A stretch of 64,000 bases of DNA, from contig NZ_JAZAPB010000002.1 in NCBI RefSeq assembly GCF_036321025.1, positions 62,001-126,000 on the forward strand, given 5' to 3'. The notes beneath the pieces are model-generated. The model saw nothing but the letters and a program-made list of their open reading frames with translations, did not search any database and was not told the origin of the DNA. Position 1 is the first letter of the stretch. Each line of letters begins with the position of its first letter. Both the position numbers and the translations under genes were made by a program. Below are positions 7,475 to 15,985 of this stretch, piece by piece. The stretch comes from Alteraurantiacibacter hainanensis. GTDB taxonomy: Bacteria > Pseudomonadota > Alphaproteobacteria > Sphingomonadales > Sphingomonadaceae.

Positions 7475-8725
7475 CTAGATGATCCCCACGGCCTTCCCGG
7501 CGCGCTCGAACATGCCCAGGATCGTCTCGACTTCCTCGTCGGAATGCTCTGCGCACAAGGAGCAGCGCAGCAGGGTCATGTTGGCAGGCGTCGCCGGTGG
7601 GCGGGCAAGGTTCACGTAGAGCCCTTCGGTCAGCAGCGCGCTCCACATGGCCGCGCCCTTTTCCAGGTCGGGCATGATGACGGCGACGATGGCGCTCTGC
7701 GGTTCGTCCGTGCCCAGCTTGAAGCCGAGTTCGGTCAGGCCGGAATGGAGGCGCTGTGAGTTTTTCCAGAGGTGCTCGCGCTTGTCCTTCGCGGTCATCA
7801 GCTTGCGGATCGAGGTGGCGGCGGTGGCGACCACGCTCGGCGGCAGGCTGGCGGTGAACACGTAGGGGCGGCACACAAGGCGCATGATCTCGAACTTGGG
7901 ATGGTTCGAAACGCAGAAGCCGCCCACGGTGCCGACGCTTTTCGAGAAGGTGCCGATGATGAAATCGACATCGTCGATCACGCCGGCCTGTTCCACCACG
8001 CCGCGGCCATTCTCGCCGATGAAGCCCATCGAATGCGCCTCGTCCACCAGCACCATCGCACCGTTGGCCTTGGCGACCTTCACCATTTCGGCGAGCGGGG
8101 CGATGTCGCCCAGCATCGAGTAGACACCTTCCAGCACTACCAGCTTGCCTGCACCTTCGGGGATGCGCTTCAGGCGCTTTTCCATCGCCTCGATGTCGTT
8201 GTGCTTGAAGGGCACGATCTCGGCATTGCCCATCGCGCAGCCGTCCCAGATGCTGGCATGACTGTCGATGTCGAGGACGACGTAGTCGCCCTTGCCCGCG
8301 ATGGTGGAAATGATGCCGAGATTGGCCTGGTAGCCGGTGGAGAACACCATGGCGTGATCCATGGCGTAGAATTCGCGCAGGGCGTCCTCGCACTCGCGGT
8401 GGCCCTGGTAGGTGCCGTTGAGGACCCGGCTGCCGGTCGTACCGCTGCCGAAGTCGGCGAGCGCCTTCTGGCCGGCCGCGATTACGTCCGGGTCGAAAGT
8501 CATGCCCATGTAATTGTAGGTGCCCAGCAGGATCGTGTCGCGGCCGTTGCAGATTGCACGGGTGGGCGAGAGCACCTTTTCCATGACCAGCGAGAATGGA
8601 TCTTCCACACCGCTCGCCAGCAGGTTTTCCCGCAGGGCAATCGTATCATCGAACTTGCTGAACAGGTCCTTCGTGTCGCCTTCGAGCACTTCCGGCTTGT
8701 CCGACTGCATGACTCCTTCGCTCAT
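7475..8725 (-). CDS. spt: Serine palmitoyltransferase
   Basis: This PLP-dependent alpha-oxoamine synthase condenses L-serine with an acyl thioester to give 3-ketodihydrosphingosine, the first step of sphingolipid synthesis. The PLP lysine is Lys262 (GTFSKSVG), His155 (DSHASIWDG) stacks on the cofactor, and Asp228 and His231 lie in VDEAHSMG. The 416-residue length and the fully soluble sequence match the Sphingomonas enzyme. A carrier-protein gene lies directly upstream, so the acyl donor is probably acyl-ACP. Relatives such as 5-aminolevulinate and KBL synthases are less likely because of this linkage and the sequence of the substrate pocket. Confidence 0.92.
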   Translation of the reverse strand: MSEGVMQSDKPEVLEGDTKDLFSKFDDTIALRENLLASGVEDPFSLVMEKVLSPTRAICNGRDTILLGTYNYMGMTFDPDVIAAGQKALADFGSGTTGSRVLNGTYQGHRECEDALREFYAMDHAMVFSTGYQANLGIISTIAGKGDYVVLDIDSHASIWDGCAMGNAEIVPFKHNDIEAMEKRLKRIPEGAGKLVVLEGVYSMLGDIAPLAEMVKVAKANGAMVLVDEAHSMGFIGENGRGVVEQAGVIDDVDFIIGTFSKSVGTVGGFCVSNHPKFEIMRLVCRPYVFTASLPPSVVATAATSIRKLMTAKDKREHLWKNSQRLHSGLTELGFKLGTDEPQSAIVAVIMPDLEKGAAMWSALLTEGLYVNLARPPATPANMTLLRCSLCAEHSDEEVETILGMFERAGKAVGII

Positions 8726-8732
8726 ATCCGCC

Positions 8733-8975
8733 TCAGCTGCTCACCTGGTCGTGCACGGCATCGACGAGTTGTCCGTATTTCTCGATCTCGGCCTGCTGGT
8801 TCATCGAGATGATGATGTCGAATTCGTCCTCGATCGCGGCAACGAAATCCATCACCGTCAGGCTGTCGAATTCCAGGTCGCCTGCAAAGGTCGTGTCGTC
8901 GGTGATTGTGATGCCCTTCTTGTTGAAGGACTCGATTATCGTGCGGATGCGGTTGTCGACTTCGGCGCGGTCCAT
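8733..8975 (-). CDS. Acyl carrier protein dedicated to serine palmitoyltransferase
   Basis: The 80-residue protein has the phosphopantetheine attachment motif FDSLT with Ser38. It differs from the housekeeping AcpP, and it lies seven bases upstream of the serine palmitoyltransferase gene. This pairing is conserved in sphingolipid-making alphaproteobacteria, where the carrier supplies the acyl chain. A perfect 7-base hairpin (9005-9024) lies in its leader. Confidence 0.88.
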   Translation of the reverse strand: MDRAEVDNRIRTIIESFNKKGITITDDTTFAGDLEFDSLTVMDFVAAIEDEFDIIISMNQQAEIEKYGQLVDAVHDQVSS

Positions 8976-9136
8976 CGGCGAAAAATTCCTCGGCTAGAAA
9001 GCGGGCTGCCCCCTATAGGGCAGCGCGAAGGATGCGGCAAAGCTTTCGCGCCGCCGCTTGTCAAGCGCAGCGCCGGGTGCGGCATGGCCGCCTTACCGGC
9101 GTGTCGTATTGTCTGGTTGCGGTTTGCCGAGGTGCC

Positions 9137-9538
9137 TCAGGCCACGCCGCTGCGGACAGGCTCGACCGCGCGATCTTCCATCAGATCCTTCACCGCGGCC
9201 ATGAACGGGCCGATGCTGACAGGCTTCGACAGGTAGCCTTCGGCTCCCGATTCGCGGATCCGCTGCTCGTCCCCCTTGCCCGCGTAGGCCGTGACGGCAA
9301 GGACCGGCACTTCGGCCAGATCGGCATCGCGCTTGAGGATGGAAATGAGGTCCAGGCCCGAAACGTCCTGAAGCTGGATATCCATGACGACCAGGTTGGG
9401 TGTGAAGGCGCGTGCAGCCTCGATCGCAAGGTTTCCGTCGGAAACGGGTTCGACCGAGAAGCCACCCGCTTGCAGCACGTCGCAGAAAAGCTTCCGATTA
9501 AGATCGTTGTCCTCGACAACGAGGATACGCTTGTTCAT
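9137..9538 (-). CDS. divK: Single-domain response regulator DivK
   Basis: The 133-residue protein is a lone receiver domain with acidic pocket residues near the N-terminus, phosphoacceptor Asp53 (VVMDIQLQDVSG) and the switch Lys in YLSKPV. In Caulobacter DivK links the PleC and DivJ kinases to CtrA control; ctrA itself lies at 31.5-32.2 kb. The start at 9538 is preceded by a GGGGG stretch; the open frame continues upstream but the sequence there is non-coding. The last ten residues, beyond the receiver fold, are variable. Confidence 0.88.
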   Translation of the reverse strand: MNKRILVVEDNDLNRKLFCDVLQAGGFSVEPVSDGNLAIEAARAFTPNLVVMDIQLQDVSGLDLISILKRDADLAEVPVLAVTAYAGKGDEQRIRESGAEGYLSKPVSIGPFMAAVKDLMEDRAVEPVRSGVA

Positions 9539-9585
9539 TGAGCCCCCGAACGTCTCCGACCCTTGAAGACACCTGTGCATAACCT

Positions 9586-9879
9586 GTGAATGGATTGCTG
9601 ACAATTATTAATCCCGATGAAGATTCGGTTAAGGACGCCTCCGCTTTGGCGCTTGCCGCGCTGGGCTGGGTGCTGGCGGACGACAACCGTGCGCAGCGCC
9701 TGCTCGACCTTACCGGGCTGACCCCGGACGGTTTGCGCGAATCGATTGGCGAGGTCGAAACCCACCGGGCCATCCTGGATTTCCTCGCCGCGCACGAACC
9801 CGACCTCGTCGGAGCAGCCGATGCGCTGGAGATCGCACCCGAGCAATTCGTGGCCGCACGAAGGGAACTTCGCCGATGA
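9586..9879 (+). CDS. DUF3572 family protein
   Basis: This small acidic helical protein of about 97 residues belongs to DUF3572, which is restricted to alphaproteobacteria and has no known function. The family core is visible in LALAALGWVLADDNRAQRLL and HRAILDFLAAHEPDL. The start is unclear: GTG at 9586 or TTG at 9595 are the options, and neither has a strong ribosome binding site. It overlaps the HAD gene by four bases and opens a five-gene operon. Confidence 0.8.
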   Translation: MNGLLTIINPDEDSVKDASALALAALGWVLADDNRAQRLLDLTGLTPDGLRESIGEVETHRAILDFLAAHEPDLVGAADALEIAPEQFVAARRELRR

Positions 9880-10505
9880 GCCGCCCTCTGGTTGTCACCG
9901 ACTGCGACGAGGTGCTGCTGCACATGGTCCGCCATTTCCGCGACTGGCTGGATAGCGAGCACGACATCGAGTTCACGCTGGAAGGTAATCCCTTCGTCCA
10001 GTCCATGCGCCGCCGCGGCAGCAACGAAGACATCGCCGAGGAGGATGTCTGGGCGCTGCTGGGCGGCTTCTTCGATACGGAGATGGAGAAGCAACTGCCG
10101 ATAGAAGGCTCGGTAGCGGCGATTGCCGAACTGCAGCGCGAAGCCGACGTGGTGGTTCTCACCAACCTGGTCGACGAACGGAACGAGGCCCGCCGTCGCC
10201 AGCTCGAGGCGCTGGGCATCAGGGCTCCGGTCTACACCAATCAGGGCCCCAAAGGCGGCGCGCTTGGCCGCATCGCCCGCGAACATGCGGCCGAACGCAT
10301 CGTGTTCATCGACGATATCGCCAAGCATCACGAATCCGCGGCGGAAACGGTACCGCATGTCCATCGGCTGCACTTTTGCGGCGAGCCCGCCATCGCCCCG
10401 CACGTGCCCTGCGCGCTGGAAGCGGGCTACGCCCACGCGCGGATAGACAACTGGGCCGACGCCCTGCCATGGATCATGGACACCCTGCACGGAGAGACAC
10501 GATGA
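9876..10505 (+). CDS. HAD superfamily hydrolase
   Basis: The 209-residue protein has a haloacid-dehalogenase-type active site: motif I TDCDEVLLH (nucleophile Asp and the +2 Asp), motif II VVLTNL, a later Lys, and motif IV FIDDI. The substrate is not predictable. It sits between the DUF3572 gene and a RidA gene, with four-base overlaps on both sides, so translation is probably coupled. A phosphatase of metabolic intermediates or damaged metabolites would fit the RidA neighbour; this is inference. Confidence 0.85.
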   Translation: MSRPLVVTDCDEVLLHMVRHFRDWLDSEHDIEFTLEGNPFVQSMRRRGSNEDIAEEDVWALLGGFFDTEMEKQLPIEGSVAAIAELQREADVVVLTNLVDERNEARRRQLEALGIRAPVYTNQGPKGGALGRIAREHAAERIVFIDDIAKHHESAAETVPHVHRLHFCGEPAIAPHVPCALEAGYAHARIDNWADALPWIMDTLHGETR

Positions 10506-10963
10506 GCATCGAAGCGCGGCTTGAAGAGCTTGGCATCACGCTGCCCGAAACTTCGCCGCCACTGGCCAGCTACGTGCCGGTCATGGTTCACGGCGATCTC
10601 GCCTTCGTGTCGGGACAACTGCCCTTCATCGACGGAGAGGTCGTGACCGGCACGCTTGGGAAAGACGTCGATCTGGACCGGGCCGTGGCTGCGGCGCGCG
10701 CCTGTGGACTGATGATCCTGGCACAGCTTCGCACCGCTATCGGCTCGCTCGACAAGGTGGAGCGCATCGTCAAGCTGGGCGGCTTCGTCGCCTCCACTCC
10801 CGACTTCACCGACCAGCACAAGGTCGTGAACGGTGCCTCGGACCTGATGTTCGACGTGTTCGGAGACAAGGGCCGCCATGCCCGTGCCGCCGTCGGCGTG
10901 CCCAGCCTGCCGGTCGGGGCCGCGGTCGAGGTGGACGCGGTGATCGCCATTGCCGCGCGCTGA
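10502..10963 (+). CDS. RidA family protein (YjgF/YER057c)
   Basis: RidA-type enzymes hydrolyse reactive enamine and imine intermediates released by PLP enzymes. The 153-residue protein has the family blocks FVSGQLPF, KDVDLDRAVAAARACGLMILAQL and the C-terminal LPVGAAVEVDAVIAIA. It belongs to the longer YjgH-like group rather than the roughly 128-residue archetype, so deaminase activity is not certain. It overlaps the HAD gene by four bases and the GDPD gene by 14. Confidence 0.9.
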   Translation: MSIEARLEELGITLPETSPPLASYVPVMVHGDLAFVSGQLPFIDGEVVTGTLGKDVDLDRAVAAARACGLMILAQLRTAIGSLDKVERIVKLGGFVASTPDFTDQHKVVNGASDLMFDVFGDKGRHARAAVGVPSLPVGAAVEVDAVIAIAAR

Positions 10964-11696
10964 CGCGCTGGAGGCGCTGTCCGCCTGCGCCTACGCCCAC
11001 CGGGGCCTTCACGACGGTACGGTGCCGGAGAACTCCATCGCCGCCTTCCGCGCAGCGATGGACGCCGGTTTCGGGATCGAATGCGACATCCGCAAGAGCA
11101 GCGACGGACGCGCAGTGGTCTTTCACGACGCCGGACTGGAGCGGCTGACGGATCGCATCGGTGCAATGGACACGCGGTCCGTCGGAGAGCTGACCTCCAT
11201 CACCCTCAGGGGCAGCGAAGAGACGATCCCGACCCTGCGCGACACGCTGGACCTCGTCTCGGGAAGCGTCCCGTTGCTGCTGGAGCTGAAAAGCGACGAC
11301 AGGAGGCCCGTCGACGCCCTGTGCCGGGCTGTGCGGCGCGATCTCGACGGGTACCGGGGTCCGGTGGCCATCATGAGCTTCGATCCGCGCATTCCGCGCT
11401 GGTTTGCGCACAGGGAACCCAACGTGCCGCGTGGCCTCGTCGTCACGGAGCAGGATTCGCGAACCCTGGCTGCTGCGCTGAAGCGGCGGCTCGCGGTGTT
11501 TTCCGCGAACCCTGACTTTCTCGCGCTCGACGTGCGCGACTTGCCCAGCCGCCTCGCGCGCAGACAGGCGGCGAGAGGCCGTGCGCTGTTCAGCTGGACC
11601 GTGCGCAGCGGGGACCAGCTGGAAACCGCGCTTCGAAGCGGAGCGGTGCCGATCCTGGAAGGGGCGGGGGTGGCGGCCTGGGAAGCGGGCTCCTAG
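10950..11696 (+). CDS. Glycerophosphodiester phosphodiesterase
   Basis: The 248-residue TIM-barrel enzyme should hydrolyse glycerophosphodiesters to glycerol-3-phosphate and an alcohol. Active-site residues are in place: His17-Arg18 (AHRGLHDGT), Glu27-Asn28, Glu44 and Asp46 (IECDIRK), and His59 (VVFHDAGL). The start is a TTG at 10950 inside the ridA gene, needed to retain the beta-strand with His17. There is no signal peptide, so it is cytosolic like UgpQ. Confidence 0.9.
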   Translation: MPRADALEALSACAYAHRGLHDGTVPENSIAAFRAAMDAGFGIECDIRKSSDGRAVVFHDAGLERLTDRIGAMDTRSVGELTSITLRGSEETIPTLRDTLDLVSGSVPLLLELKSDDRRPVDALCRAVRRDLDGYRGPVAIMSFDPRIPRWFAHREPNVPRGLVVTEQDSRTLAAALKRRLAVFSANPDFLALDVRDLPSRLARRQAARGRALFSWTVRSGDQLETALRSGAVPILEGAGVAAWEAGS

Positions 11697-11706
11697 ATTG
11701 GCGGCA

Positions 11707-12840
11707 ATGGCCGACAATGCCCTCACTGCACGACTGGCCCCTGCCATCGGCGAAGTTCCGGCCGCCGAGTGGGATCGACTGGCCGGAACGGACAATCCCT
11801 TCACCAGTCATGCCTTTCTCACCCTGCTGGAAGAGTCCGGCAGCGTGGGCCCCGGCACCGGGTGGACGCCTGCGCCCCTCCTGCTGGAAGACGGCGGCCG
11901 CCTGGTCGGAGCCCTGCCAAGCTATCTGAAGGGCCACAGTCAGGGCGAATACGTGTTCGACTACGCCTGGGCGGATGCCTGGCATCGCGCGGGCGGCGAC
12001 TATTACCCCAAGCTGCAGATCTCGGTGCCCTTCACGCCTGCGACGGGCCCTCGGGTCCTGGTCGAAGAGGATCGTCACGCCGTTTTCCTGCTGCGCGCGG
12101 CGGAACAACTGGTGGCGCAGAACGGCTGGTCGAGCGCGCATGCCACCTTCGTCGAACCGGGCCAGCAGGCCCTCTTCGAAGACGCGGGCTGGCTGCGGCG
12201 AGAGGATATCCAGTTCCACTGGTACAACCGCGACTATGCCGATTTCGAAGGCTTCCTGGCCGACCTGACTTCGCGCAAGCGCAAGGACCTGCGCAAGGAA
12301 CGCCGGGCGGCCAACGAGGGGCTGGATATTCGCGCGCTGAGCGGAGGCGACATCAGGCCCGAGCACTGGGATGCGTTCTGGCTGTTCTACCAGGATACCG
12401 GGGCACGCAAATGGGGCACGCCCTACCTGACGCGCGAGGCCTTCGATCTCATGGGCGAGCGCATGGCCGACAGGCTGCTCCTGCTGCTGGCATTCGAGGA
12501 TGGCGCGCCGATTGCAGGCGCGCTGAACTTCATCGGCGGGCAGGCGCTATACGGTCGCTACTGGGGCTGCCTGGAACAGCGGCCCTTCCTGCATTTCGAA
12601 CTGTGCTATTACCGCGCCATCGACGCGGCGATCGAACTTGGCCTCGACCGGGTAGAGGCCGGGGCACAGGGAGGCCACAAGCTGGCCCGCGGTTACGAGC
12701 CTGTGGCGACCGTCTCGATGCACCACCTGGCAGATCCCGGATTTCGGGCCGCAGTCGAGGATTTCCTCGAGCGCGAGCGCATGGGCGTCGATATCGACAG
12801 GCTCCACCTGACCGAACGGACGCCTTTCAAGCAGCGCTGA
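11707..12840 (+). CDS. FemAB-like / GNAT-type acyltransferase (former DUF482)
   Basis: The 377-residue protein matches the FemAB-like branch of the GNAT superfamily once called DUF482. Family marks are NPFTSHAFLTLLEESG near the N-terminus, the conserved block FDYAWADAWHRAGGDYYPKL, SRKRKDLRKERR in the middle and GAQGGHKLARGYEP near the end. Some relatives transfer aminoacyl groups in peptidoglycan synthesis, but no substrate is proven for this branch. It follows the GDPD gene by 10 bases and closes the operon. Confidence 0.85.
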   Translation: MADNALTARLAPAIGEVPAAEWDRLAGTDNPFTSHAFLTLLEESGSVGPGTGWTPAPLLLEDGGRLVGALPSYLKGHSQGEYVFDYAWADAWHRAGGDYYPKLQISVPFTPATGPRVLVEEDRHAVFLLRAAEQLVAQNGWSSAHATFVEPGQQALFEDAGWLRREDIQFHWYNRDYADFEGFLADLTSRKRKDLRKERRAANEGLDIRALSGGDIRPEHWDAFWLFYQDTGARKWGTPYLTREAFDLMGERMADRLLLLLAFEDGAPIAGALNFIGGQALYGRYWGCLEQRPFLHFELCYYRAIDAAIELGLDRVEAGAQGGHKLARGYEPVATVSMHHLADPGFRAAVEDFLERERMGVDIDRLHLTERTPFKQR

Positions 12841-12859
12841 GCGCAGACCCGGCGGGCCG

Positions 12860-13192
12860 TCAGGCCGCGTCTTCCATGCCCTGGCGCAGCCATTCGCGTG
12901 CACGGCGCTGGGCTTCGGCGATTTCTCGCGCGGTCATCTCGTCCGAAACGTCGGCGCGGCACCAGCTCGCCGCTTCGTGCCCCTGCGCGGCTGCGAGGTT
13001 GAACCACTTGTGTGCTTCCACGAGGTCGCAATCGACGCCGTGGCTGCCAGTGGAATAGGCAACGCCGAGGTCGTAATAGGCATTTGTGTCGCCTTCGGCC
13101 GCGGCTGCAAGGCAGCGCGCGATCAGCATGTCGGCACCCGATACATCGGCCGGATGCACTTTGACGAAAGTCTCGATCTTGGCGAGTTCCAT
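12860..13192 (-). CDS. Sel1-repeat protein
   Basis: The 110-residue protein contains one or two Sel1-like helical repeats; the clearest is AYYDLGVAYSTGSHGVDCDLVEAHKWFNLAAAQGHEAA. Such repeats act as protein-interaction scaffolds. It has no signal peptide, unlike exported Sel1 proteins. Its upstream region has a TTAA-N7-TTGA sequence at 13263-13277 that resembles a weak CtrA box; this is suggestive only. Confidence 0.85.
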   Translation of the reverse strand: MELAKIETFVKVHPADVSGADMLIARCLAAAAEGDTNAYYDLGVAYSTGSHGVDCDLVEAHKWFNLAAAQGHEAASWCRADVSDEMTAREIAEAQRRAREWLRQGMEDAA

Positions 13193-13345
13193 GATCGTAA
13201 AGTCCCCTGTTTTCCCCCCCGGTCCCCAACGTCCGAGTAAGGCGATGTTCGAACCAACGTGGTCAAGAAATGGTTAACACCGCTGCGGATTTGTCGCATC
13301 GCGCCGCAAACTGCGCCTGACACACCCGACTTTCCAGATTGCCGC

Positions 13346-13374
13346 TTGTGCCACCCTTTCACGCACCGTATAGG
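13346..13374 (+). promoter_or_regulatory. Probable sigma-70 promoter of dksA
   Basis: A TTGTGC element (13346-13351) is separated by 17 bases from TATAGG (13369-13374). This spacing is ideal and the position gives an untranslated leader of about 100 bases before dksA. No experiment supports it. Confidence 0.45.
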
Positions 13375-13482
13375 CGCGCCCCATCACGGCTTCGGTAGCC
13401 GGGGGGATAGATCCCGTTTGATAAGGGGACGGTCACCGGGTGCAGCAGGGGAAGCCTCCGCATCGGTTTTCGGAGTGACTGA

Positions 13483-13941
13483 ATGGCTACTGCCACACAT
13501 GACGATATCGACATCCTCGCAAAGGCGAAGCGTGCCCTGCCCGCCGACTACGCGCCAAGCGAAGATGAAGAGTACATGTCGACCAAGCAACTGAACTACT
13601 TTCGGGTTCTGCTGCTGGAATGGAAGAAGAGCATTGTCGAGGCATCGGAGGGGACGCTGCAGAGTTTGCAGGACGGCCCGATCCGCGAGCCTGACCTTAA
13701 CGACCGCGCATCCAGCGAGACCGACTGGGGTATCGAGCTGCGCACGCGCGATCGCCAGCGCAAGCTGATCTCCAAGATCGATGCCGCCCTCCGGCGCATC
13801 GACGAGGGCGAATACGGCTGGTGCGACAAGACCGGCGAGCCGATCGGCATCAACCGACTGATTGCCCGGCCGATCGCCACGATGACGGTGGAAGCGCAGC
13901 AGGCGCACGAACGCCGCGAGAAGGTTTCCCGCGACGACTGA
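13483..13941 (+). CDS. dksA: RNA polymerase-binding regulator DksA
   Basis: DksA enters the RNA polymerase secondary channel and works with ppGpp in the stringent response. The coiled-coil tip acids Asp71 and Asp74 (DLNDRAS) are conserved. The C-terminal zinc finger is degenerate: only Cys114 remains, the other metal positions being Thr, Thr/Val and Ala/Gln. This zinc-poor form is known in alphaproteobacteria and should fold without metal. The length is 152 residues, as expected. The start ATG lies just after a GGAG sequence in the leader. Confidence 0.93.
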   Translation: MATATHDDIDILAKAKRALPADYAPSEDEEYMSTKQLNYFRVLLLEWKKSIVEASEGTLQSLQDGPIREPDLNDRASSETDWGIELRTRDRQRKLISKIDAALRRIDEGEYGWCDKTGEPIGINRLIARPIATMTVEAQQAHERREKVSRDD

Positions 13942-13993
13942 TCCGGGCGCGCGTGTCCCGGATGGGGACAGGCGCGATACCGGGCGAACGATA

Positions 13994-14008
13994 TTAACCG
14001 ATGGTTAG
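13994..14008 (+). promoter_or_regulatory. CtrA-like box upstream of the PilZ gene
   Basis: TTAA at 13994-13997 is followed, after seven bases, by TTAG at 14005-14008, one base short of the CtrA consensus TTAA-N7-TTAA. It lies 62 bases before the preferred PilZ start. CtrA is encoded in this window. Confidence 0.4.
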
Positions 14009-14069
14009 GCAATTGGGCCCCAACCCGGTGCGCATCTCTGGATCGCAATTTATCGAAGAGCCCGATCGT

Positions 14070-14429
14070 ATGCACAATGTCGACACCCGCCAGGTCGATC
14101 GCGACAGCCTTTTCCTCCTCGCTCAACTGCGCTTGAGCGGCGACGACAGGATTTACCGCGTGAAGGTGCGCAATCTCTCCGCCGGCGGCATGATGGCCGA
14201 GGGCGAGGTAAAGGTTTCCCGCGGCATCCTGCTTGAGGTGGAACTGCGAAGCCTCGGCTGGGTCGAAGGGACGGTCGCCTGGAAGCAAGACAATCGTTTC
14301 GGCATCGCCTTTGTCGACGAAATCGATCCCAAGCGAGCCCGTGCCCAGGTGAACGGCTCCACTCTGAACCGCGGTGCCGATGGCGCGCCGGCCGACGAGG
14401 ACGCGCGTCAGCGACTGCGCAAGCTGTAG
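14070..14429 (+). CDS. PilZ domain protein
   Basis: The 119-residue single-domain protein has the two c-di-GMP contact motifs, RQVDR (RxxxR) and NLSAGG ([D/N]xSxxG), followed by a beta-barrel with a terminal GIAFVDEID. It should bind cyclic di-GMP and signal motility or surface behaviour. I chose the ATG at 14070; an ATG at 14001 is in frame but lacks a ribosome binding site and lies within a CtrA-like box. A second PilZ gene is at 18.5-18.8 kb. Confidence 0.88.
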   Translation: MHNVDTRQVDRDSLFLLAQLRLSGDDRIYRVKVRNLSAGGMMAEGEVKVSRGILLEVELRSLGWVEGTVAWKQDNRFGIAFVDEIDPKRARAQVNGSTLNRGADGAPADEDARQRLRKL

Positions 14430-14482
14430 CGACGCGACACCGCAGTTGAAGCGATCCTCGGCCCGGCCTATTTGCTCCGGGC

Positions 14483-15964
14483 ATGATCGCGCGTCGCCTT
14501 GCTCTCCCGATAGCCCTTAGTTGCGCACTCGCGGCTTGCGGGTCGAGTGACGATGGCGCCCTCGACGTGGCGCTTATCGGCACGGAAGACTCCGTGCTCA
14601 CCAGCAGCTTGCGGCTGTCTTCACCTGCCCAGCACGTCCGCTCTGCCACGCAGTGGGGGCTGGTTGCCCTGAATGCCCAGGGGGAGACGGTTCCGGCCCT
14701 CGCGGAACGCTGGATCGTGACCGACGATGGCCGCAGCTTCATCTTCCGCCTTCGCGAAGGAACCTGGCCCGATGGCAGCGAGATGACCGCTGCCAGCGCG
14801 CGCGATGCCCTTGTCGATGCCATGGACGGCCTGGAAGGCACATCCCTTGAGCGGGACCTGGCCCCGGTGGAGGAAGTGCGCGCGATGGCCGGGCGGGTCA
14901 TCGAATTGCGGCTCTCCACGCCCGAGCCTTACCTGCTGCAGATCCTGGCTCAGCCCGAACTGGCCTTGCGCCAGCCGGGCGGGGACACGGGGCCAATGAC
15001 GCTGGAGCGCACCGAGGAAGGCATGTCCCTGTCCTTCAAGCCACCGCTGGAGCGCGGGCTGCCCGATTACGAGGGCTGGGAGCAGGACGTTCGCGAGATC
15101 CGGCTGCACGTCGGTTCGGCCCGGGAAGCGATCGCCATGTTCGAAAGCGGTGAAGCCGAAGCGGTGATCGGCGGGACGCTGGGCGACTTTCCGCTGGTCG
15201 AGACCGGTCCGCTGTCCTCGGGCACCCTGCGGCTCGATACCACGTTCGGCCTGTTCGGCCTCCAGGTCCACGCGGAAGAGGGGCTGCTGTCCAACACCGG
15301 CGTGCGCGAAGGGCTGTCCATGGCGATCGACCGGCCCGCACTGATGGCGCGCTACAACATCAGCGGCTGGGTGCCGACCACCAGGCCGGTATCGCCGGGG
15401 CTGCCAGGCGATAGCGGCCTCGTGCGCGAACGCTGGATCGACATGCCGATAGAAGAGCGGCGCGCCGAAGCTGCCGCCCGCATTTCTGCGTGGCGCGGGC
15501 AATTCGACGAGGGCGATCTTTCGAAACCCGCCACGGTGGACATCGCCCTGGGCGATGCGCCCGGATGGGACCTGCTCTACAGCGACCTGGCGCAGCAGCT
15601 CGCCACCATCGGGCTCAGGCTGCGCCGGGTGGATGATGCCCGCCAGGCAGACCTGGTGCTGGTGGACCGCGTGGCCCGCTATCCCGCCTCGCGCTGGTTT
15701 CTCAACCAGTTCAACTGCCGCATCGTGCGGGGCCTGTGCGAAGAGGACGTGGACCTGCTTGTCAGGCAGGCGCTCGAAGAGGGCGACCCCGCCACCCGCG
15801 CCCGAATTCTGGCGCAGGCGGAAACCGATCTCAGCCAGTCCAACATCTACATCCCCTTCGGTGCGCCGCTGCGCTGGTCACTTGTGCGCGGCAGCATCGA
15901 AGGCTTCCTGCCAAACCCCTATGCCTTCCATCCCTTGCCCGACATTGCGGAGATACCCAGATAA
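14483..15964 (+). CDS. Family 5 (oligopeptide-type) ABC substrate-binding lipoprotein
   Basis: The 493-residue protein begins with a lipoprotein signal (SCALAAC, lipid Cys at about residue 19) and continues as an SBP family 5 binding protein: the block VPALAERWIVTDDGRSFIFRLREGTWPDGSEMTA is diagnostic. No permease or ATPase gene is adjacent, so it is an orphan; it may serve a distant transporter or act as a sensor. It ends 21 bases before the DUF4112 gene, which has its own AAGGAG site, so the two may be co-transcribed. Confidence 0.88.
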   Translation: MIARRLALPIALSCALAACGSSDDGALDVALIGTEDSVLTSSLRLSSPAQHVRSATQWGLVALNAQGETVPALAERWIVTDDGRSFIFRLREGTWPDGSEMTAASARDALVDAMDGLEGTSLERDLAPVEEVRAMAGRVIELRLSTPEPYLLQILAQPELALRQPGGDTGPMTLERTEEGMSLSFKPPLERGLPDYEGWEQDVREIRLHVGSAREAIAMFESGEAEAVIGGTLGDFPLVETGPLSSGTLRLDTTFGLFGLQVHAEEGLLSNTGVREGLSMAIDRPALMARYNISGWVPTTRPVSPGLPGDSGLVRERWIDMPIEERRAEAAARISAWRGQFDEGDLSKPATVDIALGDAPGWDLLYSDLAQQLATIGLRLRRVDDARQADLVLVDRVARYPASRWFLNQFNCRIVRGLCEEDVDLLVRQALEEGDPATRARILAQAETDLSQSNIYIPFGAPLRWSLVRGSIEGFLPNPYAFHPLPDIAEIPR

Positions 15965-15985
15965 GGGCGAAGGAGACTGATATTG

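Noticed and set aside
13248..13262. GTTCGAACC resembling a tRNA T-loop
   Set aside because: No acceptor stem, anticodon arm or D-loop can be built around it; it is a short palindrome in the gap between the Sel1 gene and dksA.
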